From contig CAUYUJ010015498.1 in NCBI GenBank assembly GCA_963575745.1, positions 50,001 through 114,000 on the forward strand: a stretch of DNA of 64,000 bases, given 5' to 3'. Below the pieces are notes generated by a model, which was not told the origin of the DNA, searched no databases, and was given only the letters and a program-made list of their open reading frames with translations. Position 1 is the stretch's first letter, and every line of letters begins with the position of its first letter. Shown here one piece after another: positions 1 through 11,977 of this stretch. This DNA is from Prorocentrum cordatum. Its lineage: Eukaryota; Sar; Dinophyceae; Prorocentrales; Prorocentraceae. The position numbers and the translations under genes are program-made.

Positions 1-1600
1 GGAGCTCCACCGAAGGCCCCAGTGCCCGCGGCCGCATGCGTCCCCCACACCCATTTCGGCACACCCCTCACACGTTTCGTGGCTCCATAAGGGAGCTCCA
101 CCGAAGGCCCCAGTGCCCGCGGCCGCATGCGTCCCCCACACCCATTTCGGCACACCCCTCACACCCACACCCATTTCGGCACACCCCTCACACGTTTCGT
201 GGCTCCATAGGGAGCTCCACCGAAGGCCCCAGTGCCCGCGGCCGCATGCGTCACCCACACCCATTTCGGCACACCCCTCACACGTTTCGTGGCTCCATAG
301 GGAGCTCCACCGAAGGCCCCAGTGGCCAGCGGCCGCATGCGTCACCCACCCCATTTCGGCACACCCCTCACACGTTTCGTGGCTCCATAGGGAAGCTCCA
401 CCGAAGGCCCCAGTGCCCGCGGTCCGCATGCGTCCCCACACCCATTTCGGCACACCCCTCACACGTTTCGTGGCTCCATAGGGAGCTCCACCGAAGGCCC
501 CATGCCCGCGGCCGCATGCGTCCCCCACCCCATTTCGGCACACCCCCACACGTTTCGTGGCTCCATAAGCTCACCGAAGGCCCCGCCCGCGGCGCATGCG
601 TCAACCCACCCATTTCGGCAAACCACTCACACGCTTCGTGGCTCATAGGAGGCGCACCGAGGCCCCAGTGCCGCCGATGCTTCACCCACACCCAGCGGCA
701 CCCCCTCACACGTTCGTGGCTCCATAGGGAGCTCCACGAAGCCCAGTGGCCGCGGCCGCAGCGGGCACCCACACCCATTTCGGCACACCCCTCCACGTTT
801 GTGCTCCATAGGAGCCCCGACCGAGGCCCCGTGCCCGCGGCCGCATGCGTTCACCCACATCATCGGCACCCCCTCACACGTTTCGGGCTCCATAGGGAGC
901 TCCACCGAAGGCCCCAGTGCCCGCGGCCGCATGCGTCACCCACACCCATTTCGGCACACCCCTCACACGCTTCGTGGCTCCATAGGGAGCTCCACCGAAG
1001 GCCCCAGTGCCCGCGCCCGCATGCGTCACCCACACCCATTTCGGCACACCCCTCACACGTTTCGTGGCTCCATAGGGAGCTCCACCGAAGGCCCCAGTGC
1101 CCGCGGCCGCATGCGTCCCCCACACCCATTTCGGCACACCCCTCACACGTTTCGTGGCTCCATAGGGAGCTCCACCGAAGGCCCCAGTGCCCGCGGCCGC
1201 ATGCGTCACCCACACCCATTTCGGCACACCCCTCACACGTTTCGTGGCTCCATAGGGAGCTCCACCGAAGGCCCCAGTGCCCGCGGCCGCATGCGTCCCC
1301 CACACCCATTTCGGCACACCCCTCACACGTTTCGTGGCTCCATAGGGAGCTCCACCGAAGGCCCCAGTGCCCGCGGCCGCATGCGTCCCCCACACCCATT
1401 TCGGCACACCCCTCACACGTTTCGTGGCTCCATAGGGAGCTCCACCGAAGGCCCCAGTGCCCGCGGCCGCATGCGTCCCCCACACCCATTTCGGCACACC
1501 CCTCACACGTTTCGTGGCTCCATAGGGAGCTCCACCGAAGGCCTCAGTGCCGCCGCCCGCATGCGTCACCCCCACCCATTTCGGCACCCCCCTTGCATTT
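1..1600. repeat. 90-bp GC-rich minisatellite, array 1
   Basis: About 17 head-to-tail copies of a 90-bp unit that starts GGAGCTCCACCGAAGGCCCC and ends CGTTTCGTGGCTCCATAG; for example units start at 211 and 301. Copies from about 900 to 1540 are nearly identical, whereas copies between about 400 and 880 carry many small insertions and deletions. Because 90 is a multiple of three and the unit lacks stops in several frames, long open frames run through it on both strands; these are not genes. The last copy runs into unique sequence at about 1,600. Confidence 0.97.
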
Positions 1601-1801
1601 CTCGCACGGCAGGGTCATCACCACGGTGGCGTGCCAGGGGCGCACCATGCGCGAAGGCGACGGGGCGGAGAAACGGCGCTCCGGGGGCGGCCAGACCTCC
1701 GGGCGCGAGCAGTCCGCGGCCAGACCATCTCTCGGTCCTGTGGACTCTCGCCCTGGGCCGTCGGCTGCCCGGCGCGCTGCTCCCTCGGTCGACGTCGCCC
1801 A

Positions 1802-2077
1802 GGCGTGATCCTGGATTGCGGCCGCCACGAGGTAGGGAACGGCAAGAAGGAGGACGACGACTGGTGGCTGGAGCTCTACGTGCTGCTCTCGCGCGCCACG
1901 CGCCACGAGGACCTCCTGCTCGTGCGGGCGCCGCGCATCGAGTTCTTCCTGGCAGGGCCGCCGCAGGGCTTGCGGAAGCAGCTGGAGCAGTTTGCTGCGC
2001 GCACGAAGCGGTGCAGGAGGGAAGCGACGGCCCTCGCCAGGGAGATCGGCTTCACCGAGTTCATCCGCGAGGCCTGA
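1802..2077 (+). pseudogene. C-terminal exon of a PIF1/RecD-like SF1 helicase (copy 1)
   Basis: The open frame ending in TGA at 2075-2077 contains ELYVLLSRATRHEDLLL, which matches helicase motif VI of PIF1/RecD-like superfamily 1 enzymes (the v-x-LSRAT-x-x-x-x-L pattern). It is followed by a basic helical tail with FLAGPPQGL and RKQLEQFAARTKRCRRE. No Walker A or B motif, nor motifs II-V, lies upstream; instead the sequence runs into the minisatellite. A likely splice acceptor (TCGCCCAG after a pyrimidine-rich stretch) sits at about 1795-1802. It is therefore either a last exon or a captured 3' fragment. Only motif VI supports the helicase assignment. The fragment is duplicated at 4308-4583 with very few changes. 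Confidence 0.6.
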
Positions 2078-3005
2078 CCTGAGGAGCGTCTCCCCCGAGC
2101 CGCGCCTTCTCTCGACTGCCCGACTAATTGTTTGGCCTCGCGCCGCGGACGACCCGCGCGCGTCGCTGGGACCCTCTCGGGGCGACCAGCGCGCGTCGCG
2201 GGAACTCCGTGCTGCGGGGGGCCCGGCGCCTCGTTCGCCCGTCGTCGCTCTGCCCAGCGGTCAGAGACTTGCCCGCTATCAGCCAGCCAGTTAGCTAGTC
2301 AGCTCTCTCTGCTTCGCGCAGCGGACGACCCGCGCGCGTCGCTGGGGCCCCGCCCGGGGCGACCAGCGCGCGTCGCGGGGACTCCGCGCTGCGCCGCGCC
2401 CGCAGCCTTGGATTTTGGAGTGCGCGGGCAAAGAGGAAGGAAAAGAAGAGCCGAAAGCGGGCGCGATCCTCGCAAGAGGCGTGCCGACATGGGCGTCGCG
2501 ACGTGCGGACGCTGCCGTCGGGGTTCCCGCGGAAGCTGCCTGCGGCGGCCACGCCCAGTGTCACGTGTGTTCGGACAGGCATGCTCGAACCATTCACATT
2601 CATATACACTTACACTAGGCGTTTCCATGATCGCATTCATGCAAATATATTCATTCGCGCGCAGACCCATTCATACTCAGATTCCCTCGCGCTCTGACTC
2701 ACCCGCGTTCTTTCTCTCGTAATCAGATCTATCGTATTCCTTTGCGTTGTGTAACCCGCCACATTTCGGCACACCCCTCATGCGGTTCGTGGCCCCATAG
2801 GGAGCGCCACCAAAGAAGATACTCACAATTGCGATTCTCACAACTGCATATGGTAAGGTCCTTCGCCAGGTTTTTTTTCCCCCCCCCCAGCCATCCTGTG
2901 GTGTTGGGTCCTCGTTTTGAAGAGACGGTGCCCCGCGTTCTCCTTCCTTCCTTCCTTCCTTCCTCCCGCTGCCCCCCCCCCTCCATCATCATCATCATCA
3001 TCAAC
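2078..3005. other. Non-coding flank of the helicase fragment, with internal duplication
   Basis: No gene is seen. A segment of about 75 bp (about 2143-2216) recurs at about 2319-2392. A single divergent copy of the minisatellite core lies at 2757-2813 (CATTTCGGCACACCCCTCAT). Past 2869 the sequence departs from the second copy of the large repeat and passes through a T8/C10 run, a CTTCC repeat and a CAT repeat into array 2. Confidence 0.7.
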
Positions 3006-4105
3006 ACCCAATTCGGCACACCCCTCACACGTTTCGTGGCTCCATAGGGAGCTCCACCGAAGGCCCCAGTGCCCGCGGCCGCATGCGTCACCCACACCCA
3101 TTTCGGCACACCCCTCACACGTTTCGTGGCTCCATAGGGAGCTCCACCGAAGGCCCCAGTGCCCGCGCCCGCATGCGTCCCCACACCCATTTCGGCACAC
3201 CCCTCACACGTTTCGTGGCTCCATAGGGAGCTCCACCGAAGGCCCCAGTGCCCGCGGCCGCATGCGTCACCCACACCCATTTCGGCACACCCCTCACACG
3301 TTTCGTGGCTCCATAGGGAGCTCCACCGAAGGCCCCAGTGCCCGCGCGCCGCATGCGTCCCCGCATTTCGGCACACTCCCTCACATTCGTCCCTCACATA
3401 GGGAGCTCCACCGAAGGCCCCAGTGCCCGCGGCCGCATGCGTCACCCACACCCATTTCGGCACACCCCTCACACGTTTCGTGGCTCCATAGGGAGCTCCA
3501 CCGAAGGCCCCAGTGCCCGCGGCCGCATGCGTCACCCACACCCATTTCGGCACACCCCTCACACGTTTCGTGGCTCCATAGGGAGCTCCACCGAAGGCCC
3601 CAGTGCCCGCGGCCGCATGCGTCACCCACACCCATTTCGGCACACCCCTCACACGTTTCGTGGCTCCATAGGGAGCTCCACCGAAGGCCCCAGTGCCCGC
3701 GGCCGCATGCGTCACCCACACCATTTCGGCACACCCCTCACACGTTTCGTGGCTCCATAGGGAGCTCCACCGAAGGCCCCAGTGGCCGCGGCCGCATGCG
3801 TCACCCACACCCATTTCGGCACACCCCTCACACGTTTCGTGGCTCCATAGGGAGCTCCACCGAAGGCCCCAGTGCCCGCGGCCGCATGCGTCACCCACAC
3901 CCATTTCGGCACACCCCTCACACGTTTCGTGGCTCCATAGGGAGCTCCACCGAAGGCCCCAGTGCCCGCGGCCGCATGCGTCACCCACACCCATTTCGGC
4001 ACACCCCTCACACGTTTCGTGGCTCCATAGGGAGCTCCACCGAAGGCCTCAGTGCCGCCGCCCGCATGCGTCACCCCCACCCATTTCGGCACACCCCCCG
4101 CATTT
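3006..4105. repeat. 90-bp minisatellite, array 2
   Basis: About 12 copies of the same 90-bp unit as array 1, very homogeneous except for one damaged unit around 3350-3400. The last unit has the same variants as the last unit of array 1 (AAGGCCTCAGTGCCGCCGCC), so both arrays end at the same junction with the helicase segment. Confidence 0.96.
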
Positions 4106-5375
4106 CTCGCACGGCAGGGTCATCACCACGGTGGCGTGCCAGGGGCGCACCATGCGCGAAGGCGACGGGGCGGGGGAACGGCGCTCCGGGGGCGGCCAGA
4201 CCTCCGGGGCGCGAGCAGTCCGCGGCCAGACCATCTCTCGGTCCTGTGGACTCTCGCCCTGGGCCGTCGGCTGCCCGGCGCGCTGCTCCCTCGGTCGACG
4301 TCGCCCAGGCGTGATCCTGGATTGCGGCCGCCACGAGGTAGGGAACGGCAAGAAGGAGGACGACGACTGGTGGCTGGAGCTCTACGTGCTGCTCTCGCGC
4401 GCCACGCGCCACGAGGACCTCCTGCTCATGCGGGCGCCGCGCATCGAGTTCTTCCTGGCAGGGCCGCCGCAGGGCTTGCGGAAGCAGCTGGAGCAGTTTG
4501 CGGCGCGCACGAAGCGGTGCAGGAGGGAAGCGACGGCCCTCGCCAGGGAGCTCGGCTTCACCGAGTTCATCCGCGAGGCCTGACCTGAGGAGCGTCTCCC
4601 CCGAGCCGCGCCTTCTCTCGACTGCCCGACTAATTGTTTGGCCTCGCGCCGCGGACGACCCGCGCGCGTCGCTGGGACCCTCTCGGGGCGACCAGCGCGC
4701 GTCGCGGGAACTCCGTGCTGCGGGGGGCCCGGCGCCTCGTTCGCCCGTCGTCGCTCTGCCCAGCGGTCAGAGACTTGCCCGCTATCAGCCAGCCAGTTAG
4801 CTAGTCAGCTCTCTCTGCTTCGCGCAGCGGACGACCCGCGCGCGTCGCTGGGACCCCGCCCGGGGCGACCAGCGCGCGTCGCGGGGACTCCGCGCTGCGC
4901 TGCGCCCGCAGCCTTGGATTTTGGAGTGCGCGGGCAAAGAGGAAGGAAAAGAAGAGCCGAAAGCGGGCGCGATCCTCGCAAGAGGCGTGCCGACATGGGC
5001 GTCGCGACGTGCGGACGCTGCCGTCGGGGTTCCCGCGGAAGCTGCCTGCGGCGGCCACGCCCAGTGTCACGTGTGTTCGGACAGGCATGCTCGAACCATT
5101 CACATTCATATACACTTACACTAGGCGTTTCCATGATCGCATTCATGCAAATATATTCACTCGCGCGCAGACCCATTTATACTCATATTCCCTCGCGCTC
5201 TGACTCACCCGCGTTCTTTCTCTCGTAATCAGATCTATCGTATTCCTTTGCGTTGTGTGCCCCGCCACATTTCGGCACACCCCTCATGCTGTTCGTGGCC
5301 CCATAGGGAGCGCCACCGAAGAAGATACTCACAATTGCGATACTCACAACTGCATATGGTTGGGTCCTTCGCCAG
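4096..5375. repeat. Second copy of a large tandem duplication
   Basis: Sequence 1590-2869 recurs at 4096-5375 with a constant offset of 2,506 bp and only scattered substitutions (for example TACTCAGATTCC versus TACTCATATTCC). The duplicated unit comprises the end of the minisatellite, the helicase exon, the GC-rich flank and an isolated minisatellite core. Similarity stops at about 2869/5375. The low divergence argues for recent unequal exchange or amplification. Confidence 0.93.
4308..4583 (+). pseudogene. C-terminal exon of a PIF1/RecD-like SF1 helicase (copy 2)
   Basis: Near-identical copy of the fragment at 1802-2077, with the motif VI peptide LYVLLSRATRHEDLLL and stop at 4581-4583. It differs by a few residues (LLMRAPRIE for LLVRAPRIE, and AREL for AREI). 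The frame is preserved in both copies, so either both arose very recently or the exon is still under some constraint. The N-terminal helicase motifs are again absent. Confidence 0.6.
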
Positions 5376-5831
5376 GATATGTTTTATTATTAATCGATCG
5401 TGCAGGTGCGCACGGCCAAGCTGTACACGCGACAGCCACCAGGGCCGTCACACCGAGCCCCTCGGCCCGATCAACCATGCAAGGCTACGACAGGACCCCG
5501 CAGTCCACGCCACAGCAAAGGCACGGCGGAGCTCACCCTTCGGGCGAGCGTCGCGCGAAGCGCAAAGCACGGCCCAAGTTAGACCACGCGAAGCGCGCGC
5601 TATGTCACGGGAGCAACAAAGCATGACATCAGGCTCGCAATGGAGGATATCACGCGAAGCGTGCACAAACACAATCAACCGCAAAGAACGTTGACGTGAG
5701 AGCACAGACATCACACACAGAGTGGGGTGCCTCGCATAGCGTGCGAAGAAAAAAGAAGGACTCAGAGGCTCACATGTGGATGTACCAGAAGCCGAAACTC
5801 CGCAGCAACAACCAACGGCAGCCCCATCGAA
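5376..5831. other. 3' flank of LINE-1, no gene seen
   Basis: Sequence between the end of the large tandem repeat and the ORF2 stop of the minus-strand LINE. It holds several short CGCGAAGCG-type inverted motifs (for example CACGC-GAA-GCGTG near 5651). It may be the 3' untranslated region of the element; no poly-A tail or target-site duplication could be identified. Confidence 0.4.
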
Positions 5832-8800
5832 TCAAGCTCCCGTGAGAGGCCTCCGAGTCTTGGGATCCTTGCCAAGCAGAATCAGGTCTCTCCGCTGCTG
5901 TCGAACTCGTCCAGCATTGTCCCCTTTGCGAGGGTGTCCCGTGCAATCCTTCCCAAGCTCACGGACGAGCCCCTCACGTTCACGAACAAAACAACAGCAT
6001 TTCATACACACACGGTACCCGTTGGTGATGCGGATGTCGTGGCCCCTCGCCATGTCCGTTGGGGCCCCAGACTCCGCGCCTGCATCACTCGACGCCGCTG
6101 CTGACGCCTGCTGATCATCACTATCGCGCCGAGCAGCACCGTCGTCTCCAGCGCTAGCAGCTGGAGCAGCCGTACTGCCGCCGAACTGCGAAGCAGCTGA
6201 AGCAGCCGCAGCAACGGCGGCGGTCGCCGCAAGCCCCGCCGCAGCTGCAGGTCGTTTCATGCCTGACGTGTCGGCCGAGCGCGGGGCACTCGACACAGGC
6301 CGTGGAATGCAGGACAGGCTGAACAGCTTCCGCTTGGAATGCTCGGTGGCAGCGTACCGTCCACACCTTGAGCACTGCCAGCAGCTCGCCTCGACCACGA
6401 AGTCGTGCTCCGTGAGGCTGAGACGAACCTTCGGCGGCAGCTTGATAACCACATTAGTGTCAATGTCGTCACGGGCGGCTGACGCAGGGGCACCAGCACA
6501 GGACACCCAGGCCACAACGCCGTCCACCAGCAAGTGCGAGCGCCTGATCTTGGTCCTGTCAGCTTCGCCCAATGCGTACGGACGAGTGGCGTGCTTGGCC
6601 CACTCGTCGGCCTCAAGGTTGCCCCGACGCTCCCAACGAGACAGCCGACCCGCTTCCACATCTCTCAGAGTGCCGTGTCTTTTTAACTTTGAGCACAGTG
6701 AGCCCGTCAGGACCGAGCCCACCGAAATCTTCGATGGCACGCCACACCATCCGCCACAGGAGCGCCCAGCTGTGGGAAGCACCACAAGTACCCTCAGGCC
6801 CACGCACCAGGAGGCCGTCAACCACATAACTGGCCTCAATCCGCACCGTGATGGGCGCCAAGCTGTGACGAAGAAGAATGAGCACGGCGAGGAGATCAGC
6901 ACCTTCTACGGATTGGTGCATCCCCATCAATGGCGAACCCAGGGCGCGAATGGCGCACTTCGGACCAGGGTAATACCATCCAGGCCCTAGTGGAATCTGC
7001 ACCACCGCACAGCGGGCCATGCCGTAATCGATGTTCAGGTCGAAAGCCGAGCCGTCAGTGAACAGCTCATCGTTGTGAAAGGGCATAGAACCATTCCCCA
7101 GCAACCACTTGACAGAGGACAGGATCTCGTCCTGAGGTGGCTGCCACACCACTCGTGGCCGTACCAGCAGCAGCCGCTCGACCATCGTGATGGTGTTGGG
7201 GTGGTCCGCCTGCCTCTTTAGCATGGCAATGGCTGCTGGCAACTCCGCCTGCGGCCAATGGTGAGCGCACACCATATGACGATGCCACAGCGTGCCAGCT
7301 TGCCCAGGGCACAAGTTGCAATCTTTTGAATGCGCATACCGAGGGTTATTGTGAAAGCAACGATGGTTGGTCCATTGCCCACCGACGATGAGCGACCTGG
7401 CGTACCGCCGCTCTTCTGCACCAAGGGTAGGCCAGTCACGTCCTTCCGACGCCGTGGGCCGTCCTCGATAGATCCACTTCCTCAGCTGCATGATGTTGAA
7501 ACCGTTGTCCAAATGCGGCAGCTCGTCAGCACACTTCTGGAACTGCCACCAAAGAACTGCTTTCCGAACCGCTTGCATGGTGTACCACGGCGAAAAATCC
7601 AGCGGCCTATGCACTGCGCCAGTAGCCGCGTTGATCCAGGTGCTTAGGCTGGCCGCCGCCCAGCCGACGCGCAGCAAGGGCATGAATGCCGCGCTGATGG
7701 GCCCACGTACCTGAGCCCAAGACTGCACATGCGTAGAAGTCCACTCCAGCACCGACGACAGAATAGATTGCGGCATCCAACTGTCCCAGACGGCACGATG
7801 CAGCATACAGACTGGATCGATCGCGGCTCGAAAGATGGGGCCGAAATCGCGCACAGGCGACAACGTGAGACAGAGAGTGCGACTCTTGCCGTCTACCCGG
7901 GCCTCCGTAGAACGGAAGGCGACCGACCGAGCAGACTGAAGGTCGGTATCGCTCAGCCCCGTGCAGTTCACGCTGTGCGCATAACCTGCCTCGAGGCCCT
8001 GCTTGGCGATACGCGCTGCGATAGCACGTCGACCTCCAGTGCCCAATAGACGCCGCACTCTGGGTACCCGTCGCTCAGCAGCTCGCAGTCGCGCACGTCG
8101 CACCTGTCGCCCAAGCGCGCGTCCTTGAGCAAAATCAGTGCCGAGGTTCCTCGCGCGCCTGGCTGCTTGAGCACCCGTGATCGTAATCAGCTTGGCCTTC
8201 AACGTGTGAGTGAGGGCCGCACTTGATGCAAGGACCTGCGACTTCTTGGCGGCGATGCGGATGCTGTCCCTGCTGAGACCGTTCACCAGCACCTGCGCCG
8301 CTAAGACGATGTCCCGCATCACCCGATGCCCACCGCCGCGCCGCTGCAGAACCAAATCATCGACCACAATGGCGGGGGACACCGTGGGCACCGCCTGCTG
8401 CATGCGATCGACACTGTCGATCAGCTGCAGCTTCATGAAAGTTGCGGCAAACGAGCCGCCTGCAAGCACGGTCTGGCGCACGTAAACCAGATCAGATACG
8501 GCACCACCCAACGCAAGAGCGCGGGCCTTGGTATAAATATCCAGTAGCAGCTTCAACAACCACAAAGGAAAGGGAAACTTCTGAGCCAATCTCAACAAGT
8601 TGTCATGCCTGATCTGTTCAAAGGCCTTCCACAAGTCAAGTAATAGCGCTGCAGTGGCCCAGTCGGCGCTGGGATCTTCATCAATCTTCATGGAGACCCA
8701 CTCGCTCCATACCAACTGTTGCCACACTGCGCGATCGCAACTCTTGCCAGCCGGCGCCCACCAGTAGCCGCGATTGTGGGTGGCTTCCCACACTGTGGCT

Positions 8801-10580
8801 ATGGGCCTCCTCAACCACCCGTGCACTCGAACAAGCGCAGCAAGAAGGGCGATTGGCCGCACTCCACCTTGACGTTTAGGTATGAATGCAAGCTTATTGA
8901 TAAAGCCAGGCCAACAACATTGCTGCTCGACCATCTCGATCACATCTGCGAGCGCCTCCAGGCCCGCCTCGTCCAGCACGCCGAAGTCGCGCGGGTTGAA
9001 ACTGTCGAAACCACGCCCTCCGTGGACCTTGAAGGTTGCACATGCTCGACGTAGCTGATCTGGGGTCGGCCGCCTGGGGCGCTCGCCAAGGTCAGCAGGC
9101 CAACTCAGCTTCGGAGGCTCGGCCGTGGTGCGCCAGTACTCCGACCATTCGCACGCCAGCGCCTTGACCGCCTCCATCTTGCCCAGCGGCGCTGCAACCC
9201 CTTGGATCGCGGAGGCGTTCACCGCAGGCTCTTTCGTGAAAGCATGCAGCGCAGCCCCCCCGCCAGCAGAGTTGGCGTCGATCCAATCCCCGAAGCGCGC
9301 CTTCGACTCCTTCACATCGGTAGCGACGGCATCGTCAGCGAGCTGCTTGGTGACCCCAGCTAAGCACTCCAGTTCGACGCTGCCCATGTACTCGCGCGCG
9401 CGGCAGAGAAGCGCCACCGCCTGGCACCACGTGCTGGCAGGTGGCCGCTGCGCTCTGCGCGTCAGAGCTCGCTGACCTCGCACTCGGCGGATGGGATCAT
9501 CACTGACCCCGTCGGCGGCAGCAGGGGCCACGCCCTTCAACCACCTCGCAGGCCTGCTCACCTTCGGAATGCGAGGCGCCGAGGGCGGGCGCGCTCGAAC
9601 CCAACCGAGCTCTGGTCTGTGACCACGGCCACCATACTTGTCGAGGCCGAGCCCTGCGAGGTCACAGAGGTAGTTCTCCGTGACGCCTATAAACTGCGTC
9701 CAGGCCGTGTCCACGTTGGTCGTGACCTCGCGCAGCGCGCGCCAATCCTCCGAGAAGTCCCGCGTGCAACAGCCAGCAGGAAACGGACTGGGAAAGGCTT
9801 TGGCCGTGCGCATCACTTGCACCCAGTCGTCAATCTGAGTGCCGTCGATCGTGAGCCTGACAGGCCGATGCGGCCCAAACTCCCAATCGTGCAATACCTC
9901 GGCGCTGGCTACGCGGAAATGCCTGGACAAGACGAAGTAGTCAACGACGTGATCCGAGGGCCTGCAGGTACCCGAGGTCGGTGCCACGACTCGGCCGCCG
10001 CAGAGCTCGAGAAAGGAGGACTGTATCAAAGTGGCTGGCTCCATGTTGAAGTCGCCGCTGATGATGAATGGGCGCCCTAGGACCTGCAGCATGGTGGCGA
10101 CCTTGTGCAGGATGCTCTCGTTGGCGCACGTGAGCCCCTCGCCAGGGTGCAGGTAGACCGTGACCAGCACCACGCCACCCGAGCAGAAGCCTGAGTGGTG
10201 AACGAAGGTCGCACGCCCAGCGTCGATGACTGAGCTGCCAACACCCTCGAACTGGCCCATGCCGTGTACTCGTGGCGACAGCAAAAGGAGGCCTCCATGC
10301 CCCGGAATTCCGGGCCCTGAGCCCTCTGCTGGGGCTGTATGCGCATGCCAGCCGAGCTTGGCTAGCCTCGATGCCACCTCATTGCTGCGCTCCACAGTGA
10401 GATGCGCCTCTTGGACTGCGACAAAATCAGACCGACTGATCTCCATGCGGCCCAGGAGGGTCTCAAACGTAGAGTTTGCGTTGGCGTTCACTGTGAGACC
10501 GACCCAGGAAAGCCGCTGCCGTGAGCCACTAAAGATTCGTCCTCCTCCGCTTGGACTCCGCACGAAGGATCTCCAAAGTT
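5832..10580 (-). pseudogene. LINE-1 ORF2: endonuclease / reverse transcriptase / RNase H
   Basis: Endonuclease domain at about 10500-9850: VQEAHL, ISGDFNME, a DYFVLSR segment and the FGPHRPV terminal motif. Reverse transcriptase at about 8950-8150: FIPKRQGGVRPIAL, motif A LLDLWKAFEQIRHD, motif B AGGSFAATF and motif C as VVDDL in place of YxDD. RNase H at about 7090-6550: FTDGSA, VEGADLLAVL and YVVDGL; the last segment lies in another frame as RRGNLEADEWAKHA. The frames join if one base of the T5 run at 6680-6684 (A5 on the coding strand) is extra. Two Cys clusters follow (CWQCSRCG near 6365 and VCMKCCCF near 6000). There is no good ATG between the ORF1 stop (10529) and the endonuclease, so ORF2 may need read-through or frame-shifting from ORF1. 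Confidence 0.88.
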
Positions 10581-11507
10581 TCCAGGATCCGCTTGCGCTC
10601 GTCGGGGTTTGCAGCCCCTGCCAGCAGCCCTCCTGGATCCTCTCCATCAAGATGGTCGCTGAAGCCACCGCGATCGCCATCCTCCATGGTAGCATCGCCA
10701 TCGGCCCCCTTGGCCGCCTCGGCGCCGCCGTCGGCGCCAGGCGCGCCGCCGCCGTTGGCGCCACCACCTGGTGGAGGGGCCGTGGAGGAAGGACAGGGGA
10801 CTGGGGAAGCAGCAGGCTGCTGCTTCTGGGCGAACTCGGTGACGGCCAGGGTGACCTTCCCGAAGATGGCCTCAACAGTGTCGCCTTGGCCTGCGCTGGA
10901 CTGCAACTGCTTGAGCTGCTCGAGCAAGGGGCCGATGTCAACTTTGGGCGGCGCAGTGGACGCACCCAGTGCCTTGGCAGCTTCCTCCTTGGCCACGGCC
11001 AGCTCCTGCTCCAGAGAAGCGACGGCCACCTGCTGCTCCTGCAGGGCGACCATGGCATTGGCTGCTGCCTCCTTCGCCTTCTGCAGCTTCTGCTGACCAG
11101 CGAGCAAAGATTTCGCAGCCTTCTCCACATTGTTATTCTGCGTGGCGCCTGGAGTCCAGCCTGCCGCCGCCGCCGTTCTCGCATACCGAACACGATCACG
11201 GCTGGACTGAGACAGAGTAGACTTGACCAACTCCCAGACATCTGGAGCAAGCTCCACGTACGATTTGACACCAGCATCATCAAGTGTAGCACCTGCAGCA
11301 ACACGCCGAACGAGAAGGCTTGCCAGGCTTAAGCTGCGGAGCACCTTGAGCCCACTTCCCACCAGCGGTGTGCCACGGACGCGGTGCGGGTCCATGGCCA
11401 GGCCGAACTCCGCTGCATCCCGACTGGGCACACTTGACCTTGACCTTGCTGATCGGGCTGAACTTCGGGCAGCACGGACATTTCCAATGCGTCCCGACAT
11501 TCTCCAT
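10529..11507 (-). pseudogene. LINE-1 ORF1: zinc-finger and coiled-coil protein
   Basis: An ATG at 11507 begins MENVGTHWKCPCCPKF, and a second Cys pair follows (KCAQSGC), giving a short zinc-binding module. The rest of ORF1 continues in a different frame (stop at 10529): ELAPDVWELVKSTLSQ, then a long Lys/Glu/Ala coiled coil (VEKAAKSLLAGQQKLQKAKE onward), a Pro/Gly/Ala linker and a basic C-terminus with ERKRILETLEILRAESKRRR. The frame change lies between about 11290 and 11470. ORF1 proteins of LINEs bind their RNA; that role is inferred from position and architecture, not from recognisable sequence. Confidence 0.7.
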
Positions 11508-11543
11508 CGCTGTGCCCTCACGGGCGAGAGAAGCAATCTGCAG

Positions 11544-11580
11544 AACGAGCCACTTCAGCTTGAGCCAAAATGGCTACGGA
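11544..11580 (-). other. Dinoflagellate spliced-leader relict at the LINE-1 5' end
   Basis: On the minus strand a complete leader copy (core CCATTTTGGCTCAAG preceded by CCGTAG) occupies 11559-11580. The next 15 bases (11544-11558, CTGAAGTGGCTCGTT) look like an older truncated copy. No GT donor follows, so this is not a leader RNA gene. It marks reverse transcription of a trans-spliced mRNA. Confidence 0.9.
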
Positions 11581-11581
11581 T

Positions 11582-11977
<396 letters not shown>

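Larger units (their letters stand above)
5832..11580 (-). mobile_element. LINE-1: near full-length non-LTR retrotransposon
   Basis: A minus-strand element with, in order, a spliced-leader relict (11559-11580), ORF1 with an N-terminal Cys cluster and a coiled coil, and ORF2 with an endonuclease (EEP) domain, reverse transcriptase, RNase H and a C-terminal pair of Cys clusters. The order matches the ORF1/ORF2 layout of non-LTR retrotransposons with an AP-like endonuclease and RNase H. The 5' edge abuts a long (TG)n tract. At least one frame shift in each ORF makes this copy inactive unless the shifts are sequence errors. Confidence 0.88.

Noticed and set aside
1-4105. Long open frames (up to several hundred codons) on both strands with repeated HPSHVSWLHRE or WSSLWSHETCEG peptides
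   Set aside because: They follow directly from a stop-free 90-bp repeat; the same array is open in several frames on both strands, and indels shift the frame without consequence.
1-4105. CRISPR-like array of regular direct repeats
   Set aside because: Repeats are head-to-tail with no unique spacers, the unit is 90 bp, there are no cas genes and the genome is eukaryotic.
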